A DNA stretch of 42,931 nt from Gnetum montanum (GCA_015680685.1 MNCI01014737.1:7317-50247); one strand, 5' to 3'. Shown: positions 11,511-23,740, counted from the stretch's first letter. Program-made: numbers and translations. The notes: generated by a model not told the origin, from the sequence alone.

Positions 11511-12555
11511 CATACAAAGCTTTACTAAATCATTGGATTCCTATGTCAATGATCTTGAATAACATAATTAATGTAAAATCATTTAAAAGGCTCAAAGACT
11601 TAGTTACCAATGTTGTTTCGCTTTGAATATGTTTTGTATGTTAAGTAAACCTGGATGATCACATCATTAGTTTATTGAGGATTATTAAAGTTATGTGGCC
11701 TCACCATTGAGGGCCTAACATGGTAGGAGAGGTCCTAGGATTAGAGAATACTAAAATGGTTGACAAGTCAATCTTAACTAAAGGAATAATGAAAATCTAA
11801 TTGTTAATAGATTGTTGGATAGAGTTTATCCTTTCTCCTTCTCAAAAAACATAAGCTAAGAGGCAATGAAAAGATACAATTATTTCTTCATCTATTTCAA
11901 AAAATTTGATGATGTTAATATTTTGTAAGTTAAGAAGAAGAAAATTAATATTGAAGGTACCTTATATTCTCTACAAAAGTAAAGTTACTTTACTTGGATA
12001 TTTATTGGTGTAATTTAGAACCAATATATCTAATCCCTATTCCCACTATAACCAATGTTTTTCTTAGTAATTGTATTGCTTATCTTCAAAGCATTGATTC
12101 TATTTTGCATTTTTTTTCATTTTGTAAAATACCTTAAGGATTTCAATGACTAATAGGGATCTAATTATAATGAATTCTAGCATGAAAGTCACCACATAGG
12201 TTTTTTCTCTTCAAGAAAAACTAGCAATATCCATGATAAGGAACTAGAAGGGAATGTTATGATAAGAAGCCATGTATTAGCATATTCCTTAGAATCAAAC
12301 CTTGTGAGCATAAGCCACATGATATAACCAATTAAACAATGTCTCACTAATAAGAAAATATAAGTTCAATCCTTTATTTTAAGAACATTTAATAATGGTA
12401 TAAATAATATATGTTTTTTTAAATATGAGCTAATATTCAACCACATTAAACTTGGAATTGAAACATATTTTTTTAATATCAAGTTAATTTTTAGTTATAG
12501 ATGTGATTTAAAGCTTAATGGGACTTTAAAAAAATGTAATGGTTGAGGTACTAAC
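11511..12555. other. Unrecognised AT-rich DNA between direct repeats
   Basis: No gene, RNA or known element motif is recognised on either strand. A plus-strand reading near 11700-12060 is partly open but matches nothing I know. It could be the body of a small non-autonomous element if the flanking repeats are its termini. Confidence 0.4.
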
Positions 12556-13025
12556 CTATACATTCTCTCTTCTGATCTCAAGCAAGTTTACAATTTAGTA
12601 AAATAAGTAGTATTCAAAAACTTTAGGAAAAGGTATAATAAAAAATATTTTTATTTAAAAAGTATTAAGAGAGACCACTTGAAGTTTGGTGTTACCACTT
12701 AAAGTATTGTCAAGTAATTTCTAAACCTTGATATTAATCTACCAAACAAAGAATAGAGCTTTTGCGAGCAGTTCTAGCTTATTAATGTGAAATTTTAATT
12801 AGATGTTAAGTACAACTCCATGGTTCATGTATCTTAAAAATCAATAAATAGTCTTTAGGATAATAATTCCATGACCAATACTTAAAGGCCAAGAGCATAT
12901 GTTATTCTAGAATTTATATGCTAGTTGTGCTCATGATGGTCAGTTTGATAAATTGTGGATAAAGTTAGGAAAATTTAAATGTGGGGATATATTAGCTATG
13001 CTCACCTATTAGATATTTTCATACC
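12556..13025. repeat. Direct repeat copy B
   Basis: This is the second copy of the repeat at 11005-11510. It lies about 210 bp beyond the end of the Helitron helicase, so on the minus strand it occupies the Helitron's 3' flank or 3' untranslated region. Both copies lose similarity just left of tacattctct (plus strand). I did not find a convincing Helitron CTRR terminus next to a hairpin. Confidence 0.75.
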
Positions 13026-13236
13026 AACTAAAATATACTGGTAAACATAAATTGGTAGAAATAAAGTCTTGTATACTCTGTATATGTTGATGAAGGAATA
13101 CATTATACAATTGCTACAATAAAAATTATAGAGGTGTATACTAAGATTGAGGAAAAGGTAAAATATCGTGATAAGTGTGAACTCAATATGCTTAATATTC
13201 TAGTTGAGCAAAGTGATTTTCCTTTGCAATTCTGCT

Positions 13237-14667
13237 CTAGAGATGTTTAGCATCTAAAATCTTCTTGTATCTCTGCATAGAGAAAGGGGAATGAATCTTC
13301 AAAGAGTCAATGGTCTTGACCCTAGATAATGCAACAAACATTAGACTCATAACTTCTCTTGAACCTATGTCAATAATAGCCTTATCTAGCATCATTTCTT
13401 ATGATTTATGAATAGTCATGGTCCATCTGAATTGCAATGGTAATTGACATGATGCTCCTTAGAACACATGTACAATTGGCACATAATGAGGATTATCATT
13501 ATCAAAGGGACATTTGATGTAAGAGTCAAAACAAACAACAACGTATGATGGTAATGTAAGTGGTTGTTTACCAAGATGATACATAATATTGTGAATCATG
13601 ATAAGTGTACCATTCACCAATCTTGCTTCTAGCCAAAGGTTAATTGTGAGTGTAACCTTTGCACCTCCACATATAAGCAAAGATTGCTCAATATCATCAT
13701 CATTATCATCTAAGATTTTGAATTCATAGGGATCACTATCTTCTATGCATAGAGCAACCAATCTTTGCATTTTTCTCAGCATCTTCTTATTTTGTGATTA
13801 AAAATTATCCTTCATATCATACAAATGCATTGATTCTTCAAAATCATCTAATCCACTCAAAGTGGATGGAAGATTCATTCAAGTAGCCAAGAAATAATAA
13901 TATACATCGAGGCTTTTTTCCTCTCTGATATGCATCAATACTTTGTTGAATCTTTGTTGTTTAGAATCAATTCCAAACTAACAAAAAACTACATCTAACA
14001 CAAAAATTGTATAAAATGATTTCCAAAATCCTATAAGATTTGGATTCCTAGATGTATAAGGCACAACATCAAGCATAGGAGAAAGATAACCCAAATCACC
14101 TATGAGTATAATTGATCTTCCTTCAAAAAACTCATTATGATTCTCGAGAAAAATCTCTCTTAGTCTTTTATCAATGCTCTATAATAATATTTCCCCCACA
14201 AAACTAATTTTATAAATTATTATATATCTTACCTGGGAAAGTTAATGTTGTATACTTATCTTTACAAAGGAAGCGAGTTCTTTGTACATACCTATCCCAA
14301 TGCTCAAATTGGAATGAATGGTTGTTGCATTAATGTTATATGTAGCAAATCTTGTGGATGCCATGACAAGTAAAGTATTATGCTTTTCATGACAATATTT
14401 CATAAAAGCATTATGAAATGTACCTAGGAGAAATGACTTTCCTGTACCAACTATTCCTTGGATAATCATTCGTAAAGGGGTAACAATTTCATCTATTAAT
14501 TGTGAAAACATCATGTGTCTTACAATTTTATTGTAGCATTTTTTTTGCTTAGCATCTAGCTTATCAGATTCATAGGCACCATAGTCACGCTGAATGACAA
14601 TCATGAATTGAGATGATTTATTGCTAGCAATAAAGCTTATAGTGAACTTTGCAACATCCTCTCCCAT
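13237..14667 (-). pseudogene. PIF1-type helicase domain of a Helitron
   Basis: The minus strand encodes a PIF1-family SF1B helicase with motifs in order. Walker A is GIVGTGKS (14434-14457). A region with ATTIHSNLSIGI follows. The Walker B region reads SIILIGDLGYLSP near 14085-14125. A C-terminal part has TMTIHKS, DKAIIDIGSREVMS and LMFVALSRVKTIDS (13295-13420). In Helitrons this helicase unwinds donor DNA during rolling-circle transposition. The upstream Rep region supports a Helitron rather than a host PIF1 gene. The frame is broken between about 14240 and 13800 and by scattered stops, including one at 13237. It is better preserved than the Rep half. Confidence 0.85.
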
Positions 14668-14679
14668 ATACTATAACAT

Positions 14680-15500
14680 CCAATCATGCATCCTATCTAC
14701 ATCTCATAGGCCAAGCATCTCCAATTCTATTCTCTAGAAATGACCTATTGATAAGAGATGATGATTGAGGATTTCAAAATCATGCTCTTCATGATCCTAC
14801 ACTTGAGGAGTTACATCTACAAATTGTCTTTCTTCCTATAAAGCTTGCTAGAATTCTTCTTCTGTATTAATCTTTAATGCTACATACAGATGTTAAATGG
14901 ACAGCCACTTCATTTCAATCTTCTCATCATTAGAATCAAGATCTTACCTCACATCTCTAAATGGATAATGCAACCACAACATAGTCAAATAGTATTCAAT
15001 CCATTTTTGTTCCTCTTACTTTGGTGGGATGAGAAGCTTGTGATAATATCTCACAATNAAAATAGTATTCAATCCATTTTTGTTCCTCTTACTTTGGTGG
15101 GATGAGAAGCTTGTGATAATATCTCACAATAGCATCTAATTTGGTTCTTATTCTTCATGTTGTAATTGTATTTTCTAAAATCCTACAGCAATTATACACC
15201 CTCCATCGAAAGAAAATGTTTTTGATACATATTAATAAGATTTGTATAGTTTTCACCTTCATTAGTTTCCTCCAAATTAATTCGAACTTTTTTGTACACC
15301 TCGAGAAATATTGAGTGTTTAGAAAACATGACTATATTTTACCAAAGAAAGCTCATAAACATGTGACATACCTACATAACACCAATGTCTCTATCTATAG
15401 CAACATCCATCATGAGCCTTCTATAGACTGATAAAGCATCCTCATGAGGATTCCTTGACTCTGAAATTTGCAGCAACATGTCATAAAAAATTTGTGATTT
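14680..15500 (-). pseudogene. Helitron linker between Rep and helicase
   Basis: The minus strand between Rep and helicase is partly readable. Near 15390-15470 it shows SRNPHEDALSVYRRLMMDV and AIDRDIGV, which fit the conserved stretch after the Rep tyrosines in Helitron proteins. Nearer the helicase the frame is disrupted. The 71-bp duplication around the N at 15058 lies in this part, so some disruption may be an assembly artefact. Confidence 0.6.
14987..15130. repeat. Exact 71-bp duplication around a single N
   Basis: Bases 14987-15057 and 15060-15130 are identical and are separated only by n at 15058 and one a. The copies show no divergence although the surrounding element is ancient. This is the pattern left when two overlapping contigs are joined without merging the overlap. 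Confidence 0.9.
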
Positions 15501-16850
15501 CTTCTATGATTTAGCTATATTTTTTACAATATATTTTTTGATAACATATTGTGACATTATTTTCTAAAAATATTTATTTTCTCTCCATCCTTGAAGCATC
15601 ATTCTATTATGAATATTAAGCATCAAATTGTTTCTTTGAGGAACATAAGTAATCTCACTATTATTTTCCAAATCCCTTTGAAGAGTGGATTATAAAGATA
15701 ACAACCAAGAAACATTGTACCTAGAATTGAAAGATATGGGAGTTAAATATCTATATAATTTTTATTCCAAGATAAATTAAAGGTGACCTACTAATAGAAA
15801 TGAATGCAATGGTAAAGAAATAGTAAGGAAATAACAATTTGATTAGAATGTGGTACCCACAAACTTCTCTACCATTACCTTTTCTTAAGCATGCACTAGG
15901 TTTGTAGATAATATGTCTTTGAAAATCATTAAGCAAATTAGCATAATCAATTTCAAGATCCATACATCATAGTTGTTTAGTAGTTAACTCACATGAATGA
16001 TTCAACATATTTACACATAAAGCCTAATTGGAAAGATAAATTGGAAGATATAATAATGGAGAATCAATATTTTCATATTCCAACCAATATTAATAAAAGA
16101 ACTTTGTGAAAAGAACATAAAATATGAACAAGAACTTATATTATTTGGATGTCCATTAGTTGTAAATCTCGAATTCCTTGCATATGTAATTAAATTAAAA
16201 AATTTCTATCATACGTATGATAGGATCATTATGGTTGAGTTCATTTACCTTTGGAGCACCTTGTATCCACTGGAAACCATGCACATGTGGAGACCCATGA
16301 TTCTGCCACTCATATCATTTTGAGTAGTTAACAACATGAAATTCATTCATCAAAATAGTTTTTAAAAAGGCAATGCGATGATGATGCACGAATTCTACAA
16401 CTATATGTGGATTTTCTATGATATTACTCTACCTCCATTGTTTTAATTTTGATGAGTTTTCAAGTTAATCTCCTTTCATTAGATTATGCAACTTTAGCTA
16501 ATAGAGATTTGTTGCACTTGGAGTAAAAAAAAATATAAATTACTATGTATCGCGAATGGAGGTACCATATTGCATTAAATTGTCAACAATGACATGTGAT
16601 GGAGCATTATGCAATTGCTCATGTAGTTCCTCAATAGTTATGGGTGCATAAATAATATTTATTTAAAAAAGTACAAATGTAGATTCCATTTCTCATCATC
16701 TTTTAATGATATTATAAATATAATACCTAAAAATAAATTGCACATCATTGCTTCAATGTTTTTAAAAATATCATGAATAATAAAAATAATAAAAAAATTG
16801 AGAAATAATATTTACTTGAAATGCTTGTAACGTCCAAATCTACCATCATT
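15500..16850 (-). pseudogene. Helitron Rep (HUH endonuclease) domain
   Basis: On the minus strand GSPHVHGFQW (16268-16297) is the HUH metal-binding motif of Helitron Rep, preceded by EWQNH. Downstream, NDFQRHI with KPSACLRK and GYH near 15840-15940 matches the conserved Cys/His segment. ITYVPQRNNLMLNIHNRMML (about 15600-15665) follows. QYVIKKYIVKNIAKS (about 15510-15555) supplies two tyrosines in the YxxKY-like arrangement that attack DNA. Rep nicks and joins DNA strands in rolling-circle transposition. Several stops and frame changes show that it is a fossil. Order and orientation agree with the helicase at 13237-14667. Confidence 0.8.
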
Positions 16851-17006
16851 GTAGCAAATAAGATATTTTGCATATTCATGAAGTTAGACATCTTTACCTC
16901 TTCATTTAAGAAAATTACATTTTCCTTTAGGAAAAAGGCTTGGAAATGCCATCATAAATATCCCCATCATGTTAAAATCATTAATAGGAGATTTAGACAT
17001 GGAAGG

Positions 17007-17830
17007 TCATTGAGCAATGCTTGAATCTTGCAATGATGGATTATGCATCCCTTCTCTTATCCAATTAATTTTCTTTCTTATAATTCTAGGACATTGTAAA
17101 ACTGATGATGTATGATAGATAATGTTTTCTTCATTTGTTTGAAGTAATAGACCATAAAAATGCAATCTCATTTCTCCATCCTTTTCTGACAATGGAATAT
17201 GAGGAATGTTATGAAAGATGGTAAGATCACCGATATTAGCAACATCATCTAATGCATGCACATCGATCTCGACATCCTGATAGTATGGATTATTTGCCTT
17301 CTTAAAAAGAAAGTATTCATAAACTAGTCTCTTATTAATAATCAAATTATACTTGATGTCCATTTGATCTACTTTTCTTAATATCAAAAAAGGGAAATCT
17401 CTAATTCTAAGAGAAAGTCTCTTAGAAATTAGTGTGAAAACCTAAGAAAAGCTAATTGTGTGACCCTTATACCTAAACTATCTACCAACTACATGTGTAA
17501 CTTGCATTATGGCATTGATTTTTTGCATTTAACATTTTTTTCAACCTTAGTTAAATAGGCTAGGGTAGGTGGTTGGATTTCTAGATCCATGTTATTTTCA
17601 ACAAAAAATATTTTGATCTCACAACCAAAACTACGAAAAATATTTCATTTCATTTCATTAATAAACCTATTAAATGTTGATCTTCTACTTCTAATTGAGT
17701 CCAATAATATGTTAAGGAACATTTCATTACATACATTGCAAGAACATGTATTTGTAAAACTTCTACTTACATTATTAAAATTCTGTATCACATGAGCAAT
17801 TTTTGTAGATGCTTTTTACAAGTTTGGAAA
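17007..17830 (-). pseudogene. Helitron N-terminal region (DUF6570-like)
   Basis: The minus strand reads CSCNVCNEMF near 17720-17750, a possible zinc-binding stretch, then NNMDLEIQPPTLAYLTKVEK near 17530-17590. The longest open part (17007-17387) begins ILRKVDQMDIKYNLIINKRL and contains KKANNPYYQDVEID. The phrase NNPYY followed by D and I is the hallmark I know from the DUF6570 region in front of Helitron Rep domains. Its function is unknown. The assignment is by motif memory plus position directly upstream of the Rep domain. Confidence 0.65.
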
Positions 17831-18940
17831 AAGTTGAATAGCTTCTAAAGAAGGTATTTACACTATTGGTACAGTGTTCAACACTCACTCTTGCTATACT
17901 ACACTTGTTGATCTTGTTGCAATTTTTCTTCTATGTTTGTGATTTCTAGCATGAATGTAGCTTGAATTAGAGGCATAGATGCATTTCCAATGTCCTACCA
18001 GAGTAAAAGATGTTAGAAAATTTGAATTAAATATTTAATAATAATATATACTAACTTGAGTATGGGTAGATAATAATAACCTACATTTCTTATTGATTAT
18101 TTACATTGTTATTATCAATAATGTGGATCATTTTAGAGAATGAATTTCCAAGTGATGAGAGACGATTTGAAGTTGATGAAGCTTAAAAAAATATTTGCAA
18201 TGTAAATAAGTAAATAACATGATAATATTTACACACGTTAAAATTAGAGATGTAAAATACAAAACTTTATTTGTTTTGAACTTTTAGAATATGCATAAAT
18301 AAATTTTCTATGTACTCTTGAATTTTTTAGAATCCATTGTTGTTCTCACTCACATAATTTTGATTCTCATTTCTAAAATTATCTTCTCTCCCCTATACTC
18401 ATCTATTTTGGATATCTAGTTTCTATGATCTGTGGTCATCTTTGGCCATCGCCTTAGCCATGTCCAAACCTAGTACCATGACCTGCATGAATTGCATTAC
18501 GAGTTGCAATAGATGGTTATTGTACTTGATCTTGAACAAACTATTTTACACCTTCCCTATTGGGACTAATAGTCATAGGATCCATGAAATCAAAAATTCC
18601 TAAATTCAAATATTTGACTTCATCATCCTTAGACATGTAGCTTAAGTCTAATATCTTATAATAAAATTTTATTTTATTTTTCTACCTATTCAAAATTCCT
18701 TCTTTTATAATTTTTCAAGCATGTTCTAAATTCATTATTTCATTATAAATTTTAAAAATTATTATTTATATAACATTGTTGTTTTTGAAAACTTGAGTTC
18801 TAAAAGATTTTAGGAGTTTTAAAGTAAGTTTATATAACATTGTTGTTTTAACTAGACCCATAGGAACATTGTGATGATCAAGTTTTGTCCTTTAACATAC
18901 AAATACAAATATAAGTAAAATAAACAATAGATTTAGAATG
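17831..18940. other. AT-rich DNA between Helitron and plus-strand LTR
   Basis: No gene is recognised with confidence. On the minus strand 18280-18580 a decayed frame begins MDPMTISPNREGVK and continues with IATRNAIHAGHGT. It could be an N-terminal exon of the Helitron protein or an unrelated fragment. The rest is AT-rich without recognisable motifs; the Helitron 5' TC end was not found. Confidence 0.35.
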
Positions 18941-19300
18941 TGTGATGAGTCATCATAGTTTGGCTATGTCAATGAGATGTTGTTGACATGACACCATTGA
19001 TGAGATCTCATCAATGTGATCCCTTTGACACAAGGTTTAACCCATTGACATGTACCTATTGATGAGTAATCCTATATTGCCTATAAATGTGCACATACCC
19101 ACCACATTTATGACATAAGTCTCATAGTTGTAGTAAAGCTCTAGTAGTTTTTCCACTTAAGAGTTAGAATATTTTTTGAGTGCCCATAGTAGGAGTCAAA
19201 GAGTGTATAGATTAGTTATATCATACAAGATCATTGTAACAAGTATTAATGATATATCCTTTAGAAAATAAATTAAATTAAATTCAATTAAGTCACACAC
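18941..19300 (+). repeat. LTR of plus-strand Athila-like element
   Basis: It starts tgtgatgagtcatca, containing the palindrome tgatgagtcatca. It aligns with the minus-strand LTR at 10515-10828 through the TATA box, catagttgtagt, gagttagaatatttttt and agagtgta. It is followed almost at once by the gag start at 19305, whereas the other copy has about 0.8 kb of leader. The inner boundary and primer-binding site could not be placed. Confidence 0.65.
19081..19088 (+). promoter_or_regulatory. TATA box of LTR promoter
   Basis: ctataaat lies 140 bp inside the LTR, at the position equivalent to the TATA box of the minus-strand copy. Confidence 0.55.
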
Positions 19301-19304
19301 AACG

Positions 19305-21302
19305 ATGTCTCTCTCACAAGACTATGATAACACAACAACCAGTAAGGTAATTCATTGGAGAACCAATGAATTATAAAATGATGAAGATGAAGTTTGGAGT
19401 AGCTAATCTGATGTAGGGGTCTCCTATGAGCATAAACACAAACAACATCGTCCCAACTCATAATTGCATAACATACCTAGTGATGATGAACCCCTACTGA
19501 CCACTACAAGCCTAATGGAAATACAAGAGGCTGTTCGAATATCTCGCAGGCATCATAAGGAAAGTTGTGTATCCATGCTTGACTTAAACAACTTTCCTAA
19601 TTTTTCAAGAGGCTATGATTTAGATCCACAACATCATCTACAAGCCTTCCATGATGCCTATGTATGGAATAACATTGATAATGGATGGAAAAAACTTAAG
19701 CTCTTTCCTACGACACTCATTAGCCAAGCAAAAGTATGGTATAGGTTGTTAAAACCAAAATCAATTCAACGTTGGCCAAAAATGGTAGAACTATTCAATG
19801 AAAGATATCAAACCTATGCAAGAGTATCATCCTTGAGGAGAAAAATCCAAGAATGGAAATAAGTGCAACATGAACCCTTGGACATGGCCATAGAAAGATA
19901 TTATGCATTGTTAAACAACTGCCCAGGCCATGGGTTCTCCAAGGAAAGGCTAATGTACCACATCATAGATGGACTCCATAATAAAATAAGGGAAACCTTA
20001 GGGATGTATGCTTGAGGTCAATGATATGAGCTACGAATCCACCAAGTCCAAGAGCTTAACAAGTGGGTAGCAAAAGAAGAAGGAGAAATGGCTAAATGGG
20101 AGAATGTTGAAAAATATCAATGGGACCAAAATTTTAAATCAAAAAAGGTCCATAATCAGAAAGAGGAAAAATCAACTCATCTCAAGGAGGTGGAACCATC
20201 TTTGCCAATATTACAATCACTAGACAAAATTGAGGCAAAGATCAATAAGATGATGAAGTGTATACATGAAAAATGTGGAGAATATGCCAACATTATTGGA
20301 GATAGAGTTATGATGAACTAGGAAACATGATGGAATACCATTAGAAAATTGAAAAGAAGGGTTGAAGAGAATAAGAACTTAACTTCCAATCATACATATC
20401 AATGTAAATTTTTCCTGTACGATCACCCCAAGGGCCAATGCCCAATCTTGTCAAAATTACATGAGCATTGGGAAAGAATGTTATGTTTAGATTTTGTGTA
20501 GAAATACTATGTTCAATCATAGTGGAAACAATCCCAGTTATGGGGGAGGCCACCCCCAAACTGGTCACACCCTTCATACCACCCAAATCTAAGTGCTTAT
20601 CAAGTTCAACATCCTGTTTCCCCAACTGGGTCAACATCCTCTATCTTGCCACATTATTATTATTCTCCTTAATATTATCAACCTGTATCCTTACCAACAA
20701 GGCCACTACCTTGGGTACCTTACACTTCTTCTCAATTTGAAAATTCTCATCCTTCACCTCCTTCTATATTGCCACCAATTGTACCTGAAATATTTGCACC
20801 ATAGCATCAACCCACGAATGTTACCTGTGCTTCTATTATCAACAGCAGTGGGAATCCTCTATAACATCATAGGTGTTCCTTATTTAGATGTGATCATAGA
20901 AAGGGACACCACAGTTCAAAAACCACTACATCCACCAACTTAACACAAGTCCAACACTGTGGTGCATCTTCTTCTTCGAACTCAATGCCTCATGTTACCT
21001 TATTAGGGCCACCATTCAATACTCCAACAACCATGCTGCCCAATGAATATAGCCACAAGGGGAGACATGTTGATCCTTTCATAATATCTTATGGTCACAA
21101 GTACCATAGTGGATCAACTCCTTATAAATTTACCACATCTTATAACTTGCCTCACTATGTCAGCTCTAATCAAGTGTGTGCACCCCAATGGGTTAAGTAT
21201 GACTAGGTCCCAATATTTTCAACATGCAAGGATCCTAACCTTCCATTTATTAATTCTAGATATGCTCAACCATTTAGTTATGGGGAATATCTCCTATTCT
21301 AA
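19305..21302 (+). pseudogene. Athila-like gag, full length in one frame with point stops
   Basis: A single plus-strand frame runs from ATG 19305 to TAA at 21300-21302 (about 665 codons), or to a second TAA near 21337. It is broken by stops but I saw no frameshift. The N-terminal part has SDDEPLLTTTSLMEIQEAVR. The Retrotrans_gag-like core has HLQAFHDAYVWNNI and LFPTTLISQAKVWYRLLKP (19630-19770). A lysine-rich helical part follows (20080-20320). A Cys/His stretch with YDHPKGQCPI lies near 20400-20450. The C-terminus is rich in P, S, Y and Q. It is homologous to the minus-strand gag at 7450-9680. No protease or RT follows, so this copy is gag-only. Stops lie mostly where Q is expected. Confidence 0.8.
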
Positions 21303-22650
21303 CAAGCAGAATTAATAAATATTTTTTCTTTTCTTTAATTTTACAATTTTTTATTTTCCAGTTTTTCATTTTTCAATTTGTTGTTTTATCTTTTTAAGGG
21401 TAATCTCATCGGTAAATAAAATACTCATGTAATCCATTGGTTGAGGTGTTGTTCTATGCTATCAAGTCTTGAGTAACTAATTATTTGGATAGTGAGCCCA
21501 TCACATCCACCCACCCATTCTATTAATAAGAGGTTCTACTCTAGGTACAATGATATTCTTAACATCATTAAAACTTAATGTAATTTTGTGCTCATTATAC
21601 CTAGAGCGAAGAAGGATGGACCAAGAGGGAATGGCCAAAGTATAACATCAAGGGGACTTGTGGATTCTCTTTGGTGACATCTGTAGGAGTTATCATGCAG
21701 CCTGGTTGTGCTAAGATCCTTATAGATCTAGCAAAAAATGGGAGTAATAGTAATAAAGGAACTTAATAAAAGAAACCCATGGTCTTCTAGGGGGTCCCAC
21801 TAGAAAGAAATGTAGCCATGCCTAAAGGTGGGTGACTTCTCTAGATTAAGCATTGACACAAAAAAAAAGAACACAAAAAAAAGTGCCACAAAGCAAGAAT
21901 CACTCCTCCCTTGTATGAAATAGCAAGTGATCATACCCCTTGCATTCATGATTCTCTTGTTGTTTTCTATCATTGGGATGAAACAATGTGATGTCACTGA
22001 TTAGAGGATTGGACTTGGTCCTAATTTTTGAGTGAGAAGTTAATGACACATTAATCATGCCTTACATTCAGGATTTAGTATGCCTTGGGTTAGCTACCTC
22101 ATGTCCCAATCTCTGCAATCCCTTCTACAATTTGCCTCATCTTGTTGTTCATGTATTTGTGATTTGTATCTTGTGTAGCATTGAATTCATACCTCATCAT
22201 GGTGGTATCTACATGTGTGTGTTTTGTGGAACTAGTGTGGATTACATTTAACCCTTCTAGTACCTATAGAAATTTTAAGGTGTGGGTATGCAAGGGCATT
22301 ATAGTTTGGAACCTACTTTGGGGAGGACCCACTTGTCTGACTTTTGTAATTTGTACTTGTTGCACATCACCACATCATTTTATACCCTCTAAGTACTTCA
22401 TTGCCAAATCTATTCTTTCCTTTGTCATCATTTTATCAAACGTTCCTCAAAACCATTCCATGTCCTTTTATGTGTCACCTAAACAAATTAGGTTTGACAT
22501 TAAACTTTTAGGAAAACTTCCTTAAAAAATTTCTAACTCTAAAATCACACTAAGTAAAGAATTCAACATTTATTATAGGCAATGAGTAAGGTATGAAATA
22601 ATTGAACTTCTTTCAATAACCTTACTAACAATTTATCTTTGTGTGATTAT
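21303..22650. other. Region without recognisable gene
   Basis: A T-rich stretch (21310-21400) follows gag, then DNA in which I recognise no domain on either strand. A plus-strand frame at 22181-22525 is open for 114 codons but hydrophobic and unlike any known family. Pol is absent. The stretch could be 3' sequence of a non-autonomous element or another decayed fragment. Confidence 0.4.
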
Positions 22651-23115
22651 AGATGGACCCTAAAAGAGGACAACAAGGAGGACCTTCTCAAGGTGCAACT
22701 GAATGTCTAGGAAAAGGCAGAGGCCAAGGACCTCATGAAAAACATGCAGAGTATGAGGCATAATCATTCAGCATCCATTAGGGAACTCCTGCTGCACAAT
22801 CTGGCCAAGAAAAAGGTGGAGAGGTCAAGGCATGAGCCTATGAAGAGGAAGGATGACTATTTGTGGCATGGCATGTCAAAGCCAATCAAGTGTTCCCATA
22901 GCTACTGTGTCCATGGGAAGTGCCGACTCCATCAAACATTGGAACATCAGCATGGACAAATCATAATCCTTAGATAGAAGAGGAGAAATGTCAGGCGCTT
23001 CTTCAATGGTATCAATCTCAGAAGCCTAGAGCACAAGACAAGGGGAAGCATCCATGGAGGAACCACTGCCACCAAGAACCACATGAGTTCCACAAAATTT
23101 TGTAATTTTGTGATT
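22651..23115 (+). pseudogene. Unrecognised degenerate ORF
   Basis: Two plus-strand frames compete. One begins with an ATG at 22651 (MDPKRGQQGGPSQG), is rich in G, Q, P, H and W, has six internal stops of the TAA/TAG/TGA decay type, and ends at a TAA near 23115 before T-rich DNA. The other is open from 22735 to 22977 and reads as a basic helical peptide containing SIRELLLHNLAKKKVERSRH. The composition of the first is Gag-like. I do not recognise a family, and only one of the two frames can be real. Confidence 0.35.
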
Positions 23116-23283
23116 TTGTATTTTTTATGTGTCTGTTCCAATTTCTTTCTATTTAATTCTCCACTATAGCATGAATAAATTCCTAGTTAGTTAATAATCC
23201 CATACCTCCTCATTGTGTAATAAATGGAGCTTGTTCTAATTTTTTTGGACTTGAGGACAAGATTTCATTCAGTCGTGGGATTA

Positions 23284-23740
23284 TGATGAATCGTGATTCA
23301 TTAGGCTCCAATATTGGACACATGATATTGTGTACCTGATATTGTGATCTAGCTAGCAATATCAGATGTGTGATATTGTGACTTCTATGTGGGCCTATAA
23401 AAACACATGTAGGCACAAGTAGTTGGTAGTTATTTTTTAGAATTAGTTTGTAGTTCATTTTAGAAGTTATCTTTCATTTTAGTTCTTCTCAACCCTTTTC
23501 CTCGAGTGCATGCCCATAGTGTGATGATTGTAATTGTATGACACCTTCATTCGAGTGTGACATACTTGGACATACACATGATTGGAAATAAAGATTGAGA
23601 TTACTTCATCATTTCAACCTTCACTTAGTTTAATTATTTAATTATTATTGTTATTTATTTCTTTCATAGTTAATATCTCCTCACCGTAAACTCCTCAAAT
23701 GTGGAATGAGTACAACTTAATCACGAGAATTTAAGTGTGA
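23284..23740 (+). repeat. LTR of a third family, probably partial
   Basis: The sequence starts tgatgaatcgtgattca, a near-palindrome, right after a stretch translating as LEDKISFSRG that resembles the end of a Ty3 pol. It has three gatattgtg words (about 23323-23380), a TATA box, and an aataaa poly(A)-like signal near 23587. It is not similar to the LTR at 18941. tggtatcccagtagc at 23746-23760 resembles an initiator-tRNA-Met primer-binding site with mismatches, which would put the LTR end just before it. The boundaries are inference. Confidence 0.45.
23395..23404 (+). promoter_or_regulatory. TATA box of third-family LTR
   Basis: ctataaaaac lies about 110 bp inside the LTR, preceded by gggc and followed by acatgtagg. 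Confidence 0.5.

Noticed and set aside
13237-14667. A host PIF1 helicase gene
   Set aside because: The Rep domain with HUH motif and the DUF6570-like part directly upstream in the same orientation identify it as part of a Helitron.
20468-20943. Overlapping plus-strand ORFs of 90 and 116 codons
   Set aside because: They are shadows in other frames of the gag ORF that runs from 19305 to 21302.
18941-23740. One complete element with LTRs at 18941 and 23284
   Set aside because: The two LTR-like sequences share no alignable blocks beyond a TATA box, so they cannot be the pair of one element.
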